In this document: positions 39,759-48,134 of the stretch, piece after piece
Numbering within the stretch: position 1 is the first letter of the stretch
Layout: the number at the start of each line of letters is the position of its first letter
NCBI GenBank assembly: GCA_965116155.1
Contig: OZ220488.1
Span: 1,054,001 to 1,118,000 of the forward strand
From: G965116155 sp965116155
GTDB taxonomy: Bacteria > Bdellovibrionota > Bdellovibrionia > Bdellovibrionales > UBA1609
Direction: 5' to 3'
Length of the DNA: 64,000 bases
Translations under genes and position numbers: made by a program
Notes under the pieces: generated by a model
Told to the model about the DNA's origin: nothing
Seen by the model: the letters and a program-made list of their open reading frames with translations, nothing else
Database searches by the model: none

Positions 39759-42575
39759 GTGGATACATCTGTAAGCAAACAAGACTACAAGCACAGCCTA
39801 TGTTTGCCGCGCACGGATTTCCCCATGAAGGCGCGCTTGCCCCAAACCGAACCCTTGCGCATAAAAGCCTGGCAGCAACAAGGCACCTACTCGCAAATGC
39901 TGCGGCCCAATACCTCCACCCAATTTTTGATGATAGACGGCCCTCCTTACGCCAACGGCAAACTGCACGTGGGGCATGTGCTAAACAAAGTGTTAAAAGA
40001 CATCGTAATAAAGTACAAAAACATGCGCGGCTTAAGGGCCCCCTTTGTGCCTGGATGGGACTGCCACGGCCTGCCCATAGAGCTACAAAGTTTGAAAAAA
40101 CTTAAATCACAGCCCGAAACAGCCGCCGGCATGCGCCAACACTGCCACCAAGAGGCCTTGCGCTGGGTCCAAGTGCAAAAACAGCAATTTGAGCGCCTGG
40201 GTATTTTGGCCTTGTGGGAACAGCCCTACCTAACCCTTAACCCTTCTTATGAAGCCCAGCAGCTGCGCCTGTTTGCACAAATCACCAAGCGAGGCCTTAT
40301 ATACCGCGGCACAAAGCCGGTCTTTTGGTGCCCCAAACTGCAAACAGCCCTTGCTGCCACCGAGGCTGAGTACCGCGACATCCAAAGCCACTGCATTTAT
40401 GCAAAGTTTTACTGCACACCAGCGAGCCTAGACTTTTTAAAAGGTCTAGGTATTAAGGCATCGCGTGTGGCTTTTTTAGCCTGGACTACCACCCCATGGA
40501 CCCTTGTGGCCAACGAGGCCCTGTGTTTACATCCCAAAATTGGGTATGCCTTTTTTAAACACCAGGACGAAGTATTAATTTTTGCCCCACAGCTCTTAGA
40601 GCAAATACAAAACAACACCCAAACCACGCTCACGCACCTAGACCTTTCTGCTGTACCGGGGGGAAAGCTTGAGGGGCTAAAGCTTCAGCACCCTTTGTTT
40701 GCCACAAAAGAAGTCCCCGTTGTTTTGGGAGAGCATGTAACACTCGACACCGGCACCGCCTGCGTACACACCGCACCCGGTCACGGTATGGACGATCACC
40801 ATGTGGGCGTGCGCTACAAATTGCCCCTTGAGAGTCATATCGATACTAAAGGCGTATACAAGCACCAGGTGCCTGAATTTGCAGGTGAGCACTACACCAA
40901 AGTATTGGATCAAATTTTAAACCAATTGGCTGGCCGCCTGTTTGGCACACACACACTAAAACACAGCTACCCCCATAATCCACGCACCTTGAGCCCGCTG
41001 GTGTTTTTGTCGACCCCACAATGGTTTTTAAAAATGGGTAGCGCCAGTGATGGACACGGAACAAGCTTAAGAGCGCAGGCTTTAAAGGAGCTTGAACACA
41101 TACAGTTTACCCCCTCCTGGGGCAAGCGGCGGCTTAAAGCCATGCTACAAAATGCTCCCGATTGGTGCCTTAGCCGGCAACGCAGTTGGGGAGTGCCTGT
41201 ACCAGTATTTTATTGCCAGCACTGCCATACGCCGCTTTTAAATTTTGATATTATCCAAAAAGTGGCAGACGCAACAGCGCAGCACCCTCAGGCCTCGGCA
41301 GCTTTTTATGATACTCCAGCCGCAGAGTTTACCGCTGGCCACCAGTGCTCTAATTGCCCGAGCACAGAGTTTTACCCTGGCAAAGACATCATGGATGTCT
41401 GGTTCGATAGCGGCGCCGCACATAGCTGTGTAGGGGCTGAGCATAAAGATTTTAAAACCCCCCAGTGCGACTTGTACCTTGAGGGCAGCGACCAGCACAG
41501 GGGGTGGTTTTTAACCAGCTTGTTAAGCAGCGTAGCCGCCTATGGCCACACTCCCTACAAGGCCTTATTGACGCATGGTTTTGTCAACGACTCTAAAGGC
41601 CGCAAAATGAGTAAAAGTGCCGGCAACGTGGTCGACCCTGAAAAAATCATTAACCAACACGGGGCTGAAATACTACGGCTCTGGGTGGCCTGCGAAGACT
41701 ACGGGCAGGATATTAAATTCTCTCAACAAACCCTGGACCGCGTGCGCGAAACTTATAGACGTTTTCGCAATGTGCTGCGGTTTTTGCTGGCTAATTTGTA
41801 CGATTTCGCACCAGACCAAGACCTTGTGCCGGTTCAAAAAATGCACCCCATCGACCAGTGGGCTCTTATGCAATTGCATAAATTGTGCACCGAAGCCCTT
41901 GCAGCCTATGAGGCTTACAACTTTTGTCGCCTGTACCAGCTGCTGAGTGGTTTTTTTACCACGCAGCTTTCGGCTTTGTATTTGGATATATTAAAAGACT
42001 GCCTTTATACCGCTTACTCGCGCGGCCACAGGAGGCGCTCTTGCCAAAGCGCCCTCTACCACCACTTGCAGACTTTAGTGCCTCTTATGGCACCGGTTGT
42101 GAGCTTTTTGTCAGAAGAATGCTACCAGCATATGCCGCTCGCCTCTGCCTCGCTGCAAGCTAACAAACGCTCTAGTGTGTTTCAGGTTCCCATATCGCCA
42201 CCCCCACAAGAGTGGCACAGACCTCAGATAGATGCTGCATTTGCTCCCTTGCTAGCATTGAGGACGCAGGTGTTAAAACAATGCGAGCTGATGCGTGAGC
42301 AAAAAACCATCGGCTCTAGCCTAGAGGCGCAGGTACAAATTGTAGCCCCCCCTAACAGCCTCCAAATGCAAAGCTTTACGGCGCATAAAGCGGCACTAAA
42401 CAGCTGGCTGATTGTGTCGCAAACTTCACTGCAAGAGGGAGATACGCTGAATGTGACTGTAACAAAAGCCGAGGGCAAAAAATGCCCACGCTGCTGGCAT
42501 TATCACGAGACCCCAAATAGCTTGTGCCCTAAGTGTGTAGAGGCTTTGGACCAACAAAAAGGAGCTACCAAGTAA
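39759..42575 (+). CDS. ileS: Isoleucyl-tRNA synthetase
   Basis: 938 residues, the same as the E. coli enzyme. Charges tRNA-Ile in the cytoplasm, with a CP1 editing domain. HVGH (70-73, in PPYANGKLHVGHVLNK), editing-domain threonines (AWTTTPWTL), WFDSGAAHSCVG, the KMSKS loop (about 616, GRKMSKSAGN) and the C-terminal zinc finger (KCPRCWHY ... CPKC, about 907-926) are all intact. The start is GTG 39759; the family motif YKHSLCLPRTDFPM begins 10 codons later and no ATG intervenes before it. It lies 1 bp before lspA, the common ileS-lspA arrangement. Confidence 0.98.
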   Translation: MDTSVSKQDYKHSLCLPRTDFPMKARLPQTEPLRIKAWQQQGTYSQMLRPNTSTQFLMIDGPPYANGKLHVGHVLNKVLKDIVIKYKNMRGLRAPFVPGWDCHGLPIELQSLKKLKSQPETAAGMRQHCHQEALRWVQVQKQQFERLGILALWEQPYLTLNPSYEAQQLRLFAQITKRGLIYRGTKPVFWCPKLQTALAATEAEYRDIQSHCIYAKFYCTPASLDFLKGLGIKASRVAFLAWTTTPWTLVANEALCLHPKIGYAFFKHQDEVLIFAPQLLEQIQNNTQTTLTHLDLSAVPGGKLEGLKLQHPLFATKEVPVVLGEHVTLDTGTACVHTAPGHGMDDHHVGVRYKLPLESHIDTKGVYKHQVPEFAGEHYTKVLDQILNQLAGRLFGTHTLKHSYPHNPRTLSPLVFLSTPQWFLKMGSASDGHGTSLRAQALKELEHIQFTPSWGKRRLKAMLQNAPDWCLSRQRSWGVPVPVFYCQHCHTPLLNFDIIQKVADATAQHPQASAAFYDTPAAEFTAGHQCSNCPSTEFYPGKDIMDVWFDSGAAHSCVGAEHKDFKTPQCDLYLEGSDQHRGWFLTSLLSSVAAYGHTPYKALLTHGFVNDSKGRKMSKSAGNVVDPEKIINQHGAEILRLWVACEDYGQDIKFSQQTLDRVRETYRRFRNVLRFLLANLYDFAPDQDLVPVQKMHPIDQWALMQLHKLCTEALAAYEAYNFCRLYQLLSGFFTTQLSALYLDILKDCLYTAYSRGHRRRSCQSALYHHLQTLVPLMAPVVSFLSEECYQHMPLASASLQANKRSSVFQVPISPPPQEWHRPQIDAAFAPLLALRTQVLKQCELMREQKTIGSSLEAQVQIVAPPNSLQMQSFTAHKAALNSWLIVSQTSLQEGDTLNVTVTKAEGKKCPRCWHYHETPNSLCPKCVEALDQQKGATK

Positions 42576-42576
42576 T

Positions 42577-43134
42577 ATGGGAGCATTAAAAAACAAATAC
42601 CTTGTGCTTTTGTCGCTTACGGGAGTGTTTATATCTTTTGATCAATTGACCAAAATTTATGTGCACACCCATTTTTTACTGCATGAAAACATCAAAGTTA
42701 TACCAGGATTTTTTAATCTCACTTACGTACGCAACACTGGGGCGGCGTTTGGCATTTTGCGCGACAACTGGCCCGTGCTACACAATATATGGCCGGGACT
42801 AAGCGAGGCCTGGCCGCTGGTGCGGAATGTGTTTTTTCTTTCTATGCCGCCTGTTGCGGTGGTGATAATTATTGTAATACTGCAGAGCCTTAGCGAAAGA
42901 GACAGGCTGCAAATTACAGCCCTTTCGCTAATAGCCGGGGGAGCTTTGGGTAACTACGCCGACAGGCTCCGTTTAGGGTATGTGGTGGATTTTTTAGAAC
43001 TGCATTACAAAGACTTCGTATGGCCGGCGTTTAATATTGCCGATGTAGGCATCGTGCTTGGCGTAAGTATTATAAGCCTGGTGACAATTTTAGAAATTAA
43101 AAACGCCTCCCACCAAGCCAAAGAGCGTGCTTAA
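42577..43134 (+). CDS. lspA: Lipoprotein signal peptidase
   Basis: 185 residues. Inner-membrane aspartyl protease that removes signal peptides from diacylglyceryl-modified prolipoproteins. Family motifs: DQLTKIYVHTHF near residue 21, YVRNTGAAFGIL (about 50-61), GALGNYADRLRLGYVVDFL (containing both catalytic Asp residues) and WPAFNIADVGIVLG. A short extra loop (DNWPVLHNIWPGLSEAWPLV) follows the second motif. ATG 42577 is 1 bp after ileS. Its stop overlaps the convergent lipoprotein gene by 4 bp. Several lipobox proteins in this window are likely substrates. Confidence 0.96.
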   Translation: MGALKNKYLVLLSLTGVFISFDQLTKIYVHTHFLLHENIKVIPGFFNLTYVRNTGAAFGILRDNWPVLHNIWPGLSEAWPLVRNVFFLSMPPVAVVIIIVILQSLSERDRLQITALSLIAGGALGNYADRLRLGYVVDFLELHYKDFVWPAFNIADVGIVLGVSIISLVTILEIKNASHQAKERA

Positions 43135-43931
43135 TTATCGTCATCGTCATCATCTTCGTCGTCGTCGTCATCTTCGTCATCGTCTGATTCGTCCTGGCTG
43201 ATCTCTAATTCGTCAGAGCCCGCATGCAAAGTAAACCCTGCTGAGCCATTATTTACCCAATGCGCATAAAGGGCCAAATAGCGTGTTTGGATCTTGGATC
43301 CACCTTTTACTGTGATACGGATTTTTTCGCCCTCGGTCTCTGATGTTACCGTTACGCCCTCGCTGGCAGGTAGCACAAGCAAAGCCCCTTCGGTAGAGGC
43401 CTGTGTGTCTCCTTGCTTCCACGCGGACATAGCTTTGCCTTTATTTTGGGATGCGATTTCATTAAAAAGCAGCAAGTCGTCTTGTTCTTCAACAAAAAAG
43501 TGCTCTTTGTTGGCGTTTTTTTTGGTGGTGATTTTATAAATGTAAAAAGCGCCCCCTTTTATCTGCTTTGCGCCTGACACGCGTAGCCCTGTATCCCCAC
43601 CTAACAATTCGCTATCAAAGACATCATCGGCCTCGCCGCTTGTTAAGGTGACAGAAAAAGCTTTAGGGTCCGTGTTGCTCACCTTTAGACCCTCAAGCAT
43701 GCTCTTTGCCAGCTCAAGCAAATTAACCTTATTGCTAGTGCCCTTAAACTGGTCACTGGCGGGTATGGCAATATCCAAACCCAAACCATAAGCCGCGCTG
43801 CACGCGCCGCCAGATGCGCAGTCGGTTGATGCCTGCTGCAAGGTGTTGGTTTTTTTGTCATCACCGCATGCTACAAAAAAAATGGCACACAAGCCCACAA
43901 CAGACCAAAAAGCCAATTTTTGCCTAAACAT
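43131..43931 (-). CDS. Lipoprotein with Asp/Glu-rich C-terminal tail, unknown
   Basis: 266 residues from ATG 43931, preceded by GGGGGAG about 9 bp upstream; the longer open frame to 44030 lacks such a site. The signal ends in lipobox VACGDD, with the lipidated Cys at about residue 21. The Asp at +2 and +3 would tend to hold it at the inner membrane by the E. coli rule, which may not apply here. The body has β-rich features (KQIKGGAFYIYKITTKK, EGALLVLPASEGVTVTSE, TRYLALYAHWVNNGSAG). The C terminus is a run of Asp/Glu (about 242-266), encoded by a repetitive CATCGTC-type stretch. No family recognised. Convergent with and overlapping lspA by 4 bp. Confidence 0.75.
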   Translation of the reverse strand: MFRQKLAFWSVVGLCAIFFVACGDDKKTNTLQQASTDCASGGACSAAYGLGLDIAIPASDQFKGTSNKVNLLELAKSMLEGLKVSNTDPKAFSVTLTSGEADDVFDSELLGGDTGLRVSGAKQIKGGAFYIYKITTKKNANKEHFFVEEQDDLLLFNEIASQNKGKAMSAWKQGDTQASTEGALLVLPASEGVTVTSETEGEKIRITVKGGSKIQTRYLALYAHWVNNGSAGFTLHAGSDELEISQDESDDDEDDDDDEDDDDDDN

Positions 43932-44178
43932 TATAAAAAACTCCCCCTTGTGAGTAACAGCAGCAAACAGTCGAGCCGGTACCGTACAAAAAGATCGGCT
44001 TTTTTGGCACGGATTTTGTTTGCAGAACAAAAGTGATTCAAACTAAAACACCCAGCACACACAAAAGCTCTTACAAACCGAAAGCTACAGTTATAATTAA
44101 AAAATACCCAGACCAAGGTCTGTGTACCACGGTCTGTACGTATAAACATTACTCTTACACAATGAGGAGGCACGCTGA

Positions 44179-44730
44179 ATGCGCAGTAAGCAGTACCACG
44201 TTTTGATAAAAGGCAACTCCATAGGTCCCATTAGTGTGGAGGACGTTTTTATGCACCTTAAACGAGGCGAACTAGCGCCAAACGACTACGCATGGCACCC
44301 AGGGCTAGAAAACTGGTGCCGGGTCAATACGTTTAAAGAGTTTGCTAAAGACAATGTCGAAGCCTATAAGCCGGGCTTTGTTTACAATTTTAAACGCCTG
44401 TTCTCAAACCGCAAGAACCAGCGCTCGCGCTACAATGGCACCTGCTTGGTGCATGATCACACCCATGTGCACTCTGCACAATCTATAGACATAAGCGAGG
44501 GGGGTGCCTGCCTGGCTATATCAGAGGCTACCGACCTCGAAGTGGGGCAAGCACTATACGTGCACTTTAGGCCCCACCAAGGAGTGCCAGCCTTTGCCGC
44601 CATGTGCGAAATTGTATACGAAAAACCAGGAGACCCACAAAAAAACCAAGAGGGGCTGTGCTACTTTGGCGTGAAGTTTAAAAACATAAAAGCCCTCGAC
44701 AAGCGCGTCGTAGCCGCGCAAGCTGCATAG
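44179..44730 (+). CDS. GYF_2 (DUF4339) plus PilZ domain protein
   Basis: 183 residues. Residues 5-60 (YHVLIKGNSIGPISVEDVFMHLKRGELAPNDYAWHPGLENW) form a GYF_2-type domain, often a protein-binding adaptor. Residues 75-175 form a PilZ domain: basic RKNQRSR for c-di-GMP phosphates, then SIDISEGGACLAI (D-x-S-x-x-G) and YFGVKFKNI. It probably senses cyclic di-GMP and passes the signal by protein contact. GAGGAGG is 7 bp upstream. Upstream, AGACCAAGGTCTGTGTACC and CACGGTCTGT contain a short inverted GGTCT repeat that might be an operator. Confidence 0.85.
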   Translation: MRSKQYHVLIKGNSIGPISVEDVFMHLKRGELAPNDYAWHPGLENWCRVNTFKEFAKDNVEAYKPGFVYNFKRLFSNRKNQRSRYNGTCLVHDHTHVHSAQSIDISEGGACLAISEATDLEVGQALYVHFRPHQGVPAFAAMCEIVYEKPGDPQKNQEGLCYFGVKFKNIKALDKRVVAAQAA

Positions 44731-44773
44731 ATGTGGTTGACATATTGAGGGCCTATGTATAAATCCATAGTTT

Positions 44774-44956
44774 ATGGCTAAGAAAAAGGGTCGCGTAAGG
44801 ATTATTACTCTCGAGTGCACGGAGGCCAGAAAACAAGGGGCCAGTCCGTCGCGTTATACCACTAAAAAAAACTTCCAAACCCATCCGGAGCGTTTGGAAA
44901 AGAAAAAATACAACCCCTTTTTACGGCGCCATACATTGCACAAGGAAATTAAATAG
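44774..44956 (+). CDS. rpmG: 50S ribosomal protein L33
   Basis: 60 residues. MAKKKGRVRIITLECTEARK, then RYTTKKNFQTHPERLEKKKYNPFLRRHTLHKEIK, matches L33. Only one of the four zinc-binding Cys of the C+ form remains (LECTEAR), so it is a zinc-independent or intermediate type. The start ATG 44774 is typical for the family. It lies 43 bp after the GYF-PilZ gene and 54 bp before recX. Confidence 0.93.
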   Translation: MAKKKGRVRIITLECTEARKQGASPSRYTTKKNFQTHPERLEKKKYNPFLRRHTLHKEIK

Positions 44957-45010
44957 TTTTTAACGCACTAACAGCGCCTTTTGCAGGCATCTGTCCAACA
45001 AAACGCCAGC

Positions 45011-45451
45011 ATGCTTAAGCCCACCCCTTTACAAGCTAAAGCCTGGCACAAGGTGCTGCAGCTGCTCTCCATACGCGACCACAGCCCCTTAGAGCTAAAA
45101 CAAAAACTCACCCAAAAAGGCCACCCCCCCCAAGACACGAAGTGGGCTATAGAAAGAGCCATGGACAAAAAAATTATCAAACCCCCACAAGAACTCAGCC
45201 TGCAACACCACAGGGCCTTATCGCAAAGGCACAAAGGGCATCACTATATTCAGCACTACCTGCGCCAAAAAGGCCTACCTCCCACCCCTTTTGACGCTGC
45301 GCTTGAGAGGCAAAAAGCTTTAATTTTATTACAAATCAAGAAAAACCTTGATACAAACGCAGTAGCGCGGCTCTCTAGCCTAGAACGCACCAAGCTGCAA
45401 CAGTGGCTCAGTAGACGGGGCTTTGATACACAAACCCTACGCGAGATATAA
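45011..45451 (+). CDS. recX: RecX regulatory protein
   Basis: 146 residues from ATG 45011; TTG 44981 is an alternative in-frame start. The family pattern of repeated three-helix units is visible: AWHKVLQLLSIRDHSPLELKQKL, then HHYIQHYLRQKGLPPTPFDAAL and a final LERTKLQQWLSRRGFDTQTLREI. RecX modulates RecA filaments. The usual recA neighbour is not present; it instead lies just before alaS, and recX-alaS pairing is also known. The end of recX overlaps the longest open frame of alaS, but not the preferred alaS start. Confidence 0.85.
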   Translation: MLKPTPLQAKAWHKVLQLLSIRDHSPLELKQKLTQKGHPPQDTKWAIERAMDKKIIKPPQELSLQHHRALSQRHKGHHYIQHYLRQKGLPPTPFDAALERQKALILLQIKKNLDTNAVARLSSLERTKLQQWLSRRGFDTQTLREI

Positions 45452-45461
45452 GTGGAGAACT

Positions 45462-48134
45462 ATGAGCACCTCACCCTTACAGCACGAGGAACTCCGCAAG
45501 GCGTTTAGGCAGTTTTTTACGCACCGCTCGCACCAGTGGGTAGACAGCCACTCGCTTGTGCCCCAAAACGACCCCTCGCTTATTTTTACTAACGCCGGTA
45601 TGAACCCATTTAAGGACATTTTTTTGGGCCACGCCCCTGCCCCAAGCCCTCCCAACCTGGTCAGTATACAAAAGTGCATGCGCGCAGGAGGCAAACACAA
45701 CGATTTAGAAAACGTAGGCCACACGCCACGGCACCATACTTTTTTTGAAATGATGGGTAATTTTTCTTTCGGAGGTTATGGTAAAAAACAAGCCATTCTC
45801 TATGCGTGGGAGTTTTTAACCCAAACCCTATCTCTACCTACCCAGCATCTGTATGCCTCTGTCTTTGAAAAAGACACCGAAAGCTACGCCCTTTGGCAAT
45901 CCCATATGCCACAAGAGCGCATCTTTAAACTCGGCGAAACAGACAACTTTTGGCGCATGGGCCAAACCGGACCCTGTGGGCCATGTAGTGAGATTTATTT
46001 TGGGCCACAAAATATTGCATCCCCTCAAGAGCTTGAGGCCCTCGCTTTGGAATTATGGAACCTGGTATTTATGGAGTTTAACGAAGAACAAAACGGCACC
46101 CAAACTCCCTTGCCCACGCCTTGCATCGACACCGGCATGGGCTTAGAGCGCCTTGCAGCTGTTGTGGATTTTGTGCGTGCGCCGCACTACAAAAGCAACA
46201 AATGGAGTGCAAAGGATATATCAAATTACTCAACCACGCTTTTTACCTCTATAATCAAAGATCTTTCTGCAACAAGCACCGCAAGTGAGCTGCTCATTAT
46301 GGCAGACCACGCAAGGGCCGCTTGTTTTTTAATAGATGATGGAGTGTTCCCATCTAACGATGGCCGTGGCTACGTGCTAAGACGCATTTTAAGGCGTGCA
46401 CTTAAGGCCGAGCATGACTGGCTTAAGCAAAGGTCACTAAAGCCTGGCGCGTTTGTGGATATGATTAAAAACTGCATCAGCAGTATGCAGGTAAGTTACC
46501 CCAGACTAAAACAAAACCAAAACACCATTATTAACACCTGCCAAGAAGAAGCAAGGGCCTTTACGCACACACTTAGTCGCGGGCTAAAATTTCTTAACAC
46601 TGCATGCGAAAAAGCGCGCTCCCAAAATCACACCAAGTTATCAGGAGAGGCCGTGTTTAAACTTTACGAAACCTACGGCCTGCCTGTTGATATTGTACAA
46701 AATGAAGCCAAAAAACACTGGCACTTAGATATAGACAAAAAGGCTTTTGAAAAAGTTAAAAGAACCTCCAGCGCACAGTCCCGTGCCACATGGCAGGGGC
46801 AAAAGGGGCCTGAGGCCAGTATGCCGCCTGAGTTTTTAGCCACTGCACAAAAGCAACCCCCCACCCAATTTATAGGCTATAAAGATTTAGAAACACGAAA
46901 AAGCACACTGACACTTTGCCACCCTGTGCGCCCCCAAAAAGACCAAATAGGGTATTTTGTATTTGATAAAACCCCTTTCTACTCTACGGGCGGAGGACAA
47001 GTTGCCGATCAAGGAACTTTTAAAAGCTCTACCGGAACAGCTAAGGTATTAGGCTGCGAAAAACAAAACACTTTGCACATTGTAAAAGCCAAAGTCGTTG
47101 ATGGCTTTTTTGAGGCTTTGCAAAACGTGCACCAACAGGTTTGTGCTAAAACAAGGTTTCTTACAGCCTGCAACCACTCAGCCACGCACTTGCTAAACCA
47201 CGCTTTACGCGGAACGCTCGGCTCCCACATAGTGCAAGCAGGTTCTTTTGTGGGGCCGGAGTATTTGAGGTTTGATTTTAGGCACCCTAAACCTGTAGGC
47301 TCTCAAGAACTTAAGCAATTAGAAGACCACGTAATGGCCCAAATACAAGCGGCGCACCCTGTGCAAGCACAAGAAATGGACTTTGAACAAGCCACCCAAA
47401 CAGGTGCTATTACTTTGCCCGAGCAAGAGTACTCGCCTCGTGTACGCACATTGCGCTTTGGGCAAAGCTTTGAGCTTTGCGGTGGCACCCATGTAGAAAA
47501 CACCCGCCAGATTGGAGCTTTTGTTATTGTGAGCGAAAGTAGCATCGGCGCGGGCACAAGGCGCATAGAGGCTATTAGTGCGATAACAGCAGTGCAGTAC
47601 GCTATAAGCCACTTGCGGGTTTTAGACGCCTTGCAAGAGCCTTTAGGCTTTGTCCGCAAAGGGCGCGCCGCTAATGCCGCTTTAGGTAAATTTTTAGCTG
47701 ATAAGTGTGCGGCCTTGCAGGAAGAAAACACTCAGCTTAAAAAACAAGCCCTACAAATACAAAACCAAAAACAAATCGAAAACCTGCTTAAATCAAAAGA
47801 GCATTTTAATGTTACAAGCCAAAGCGGACACAGCTTGGGCCTTTGGCGCAGCGATGTAGTAAGCTCCAAAATAGACCCTGGCGCTTTCCAAGGGCTATTA
47901 AAAAATCACCCCGTTGTTGTTGTGCTACTCAAGCAACCTAAAGGCCCCACCAAGACCCTGGTGTTGGCACAAGAAAAATCACCCCTTGGTGCTAAAACGG
48001 TATTTGAGACTTTAAAATCCCACTTTGGCGGGCGCGGAGGAGGCAACCTTGTGCGCACCCAGGGACAACTGCAACTTAACCCAAACTGGCAAGAGCTAGA
48101 GCCTGAGCTTAAGCGCGTGCTTAAAACATTGTGA
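45462..48134 (+). CDS. alaS: Alanyl-tRNA synthetase
   Basis: 890 residues from ATG 45462, with GGAG 7 bp upstream; the frame is open from 45423 but that would overlap recX. Charges tRNA-Ala. Class II catalytic core: FFTHRSHQWVDSHSLVPQNDPSLIFTNAGMNPFKD and GRGYVLRRILRRA. The editing domain has HSATHLLNHALR and LCGGTHVENT (zinc ligands). C-terminal oligomerisation domain with FGGRGGGNLVRTQGQ. Full length. It ends overlapping metG by 4 bp (GTGA). Confidence 0.98.
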   Translation: MSTSPLQHEELRKAFRQFFTHRSHQWVDSHSLVPQNDPSLIFTNAGMNPFKDIFLGHAPAPSPPNLVSIQKCMRAGGKHNDLENVGHTPRHHTFFEMMGNFSFGGYGKKQAILYAWEFLTQTLSLPTQHLYASVFEKDTESYALWQSHMPQERIFKLGETDNFWRMGQTGPCGPCSEIYFGPQNIASPQELEALALELWNLVFMEFNEEQNGTQTPLPTPCIDTGMGLERLAAVVDFVRAPHYKSNKWSAKDISNYSTTLFTSIIKDLSATSTASELLIMADHARAACFLIDDGVFPSNDGRGYVLRRILRRALKAEHDWLKQRSLKPGAFVDMIKNCISSMQVSYPRLKQNQNTIINTCQEEARAFTHTLSRGLKFLNTACEKARSQNHTKLSGEAVFKLYETYGLPVDIVQNEAKKHWHLDIDKKAFEKVKRTSSAQSRATWQGQKGPEASMPPEFLATAQKQPPTQFIGYKDLETRKSTLTLCHPVRPQKDQIGYFVFDKTPFYSTGGGQVADQGTFKSSTGTAKVLGCEKQNTLHIVKAKVVDGFFEALQNVHQQVCAKTRFLTACNHSATHLLNHALRGTLGSHIVQAGSFVGPEYLRFDFRHPKPVGSQELKQLEDHVMAQIQAAHPVQAQEMDFEQATQTGAITLPEQEYSPRVRTLRFGQSFELCGGTHVENTRQIGAFVIVSESSIGAGTRRIEAISAITAVQYAISHLRVLDALQEPLGFVRKGRAANAALGKFLADKCAALQEENTQLKKQALQIQNQKQIENLLKSKEHFNVTSQSGHSLGLWRSDVVSSKIDPGAFQGLLKNHPVVVVLLKQPKGPTKTLVLAQEKSPLGAKTVFETLKSHFGGRGGGNLVRTQGQLQLNPNWQELEPELKRVLKTL

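Noticed and set aside
43931..44030. Longer N terminus for the acidic-tail lipoprotein
   Set aside because: It would place 33 non-signal-like residues before a clear lipoprotein signal that has its own strong ribosome-binding site.
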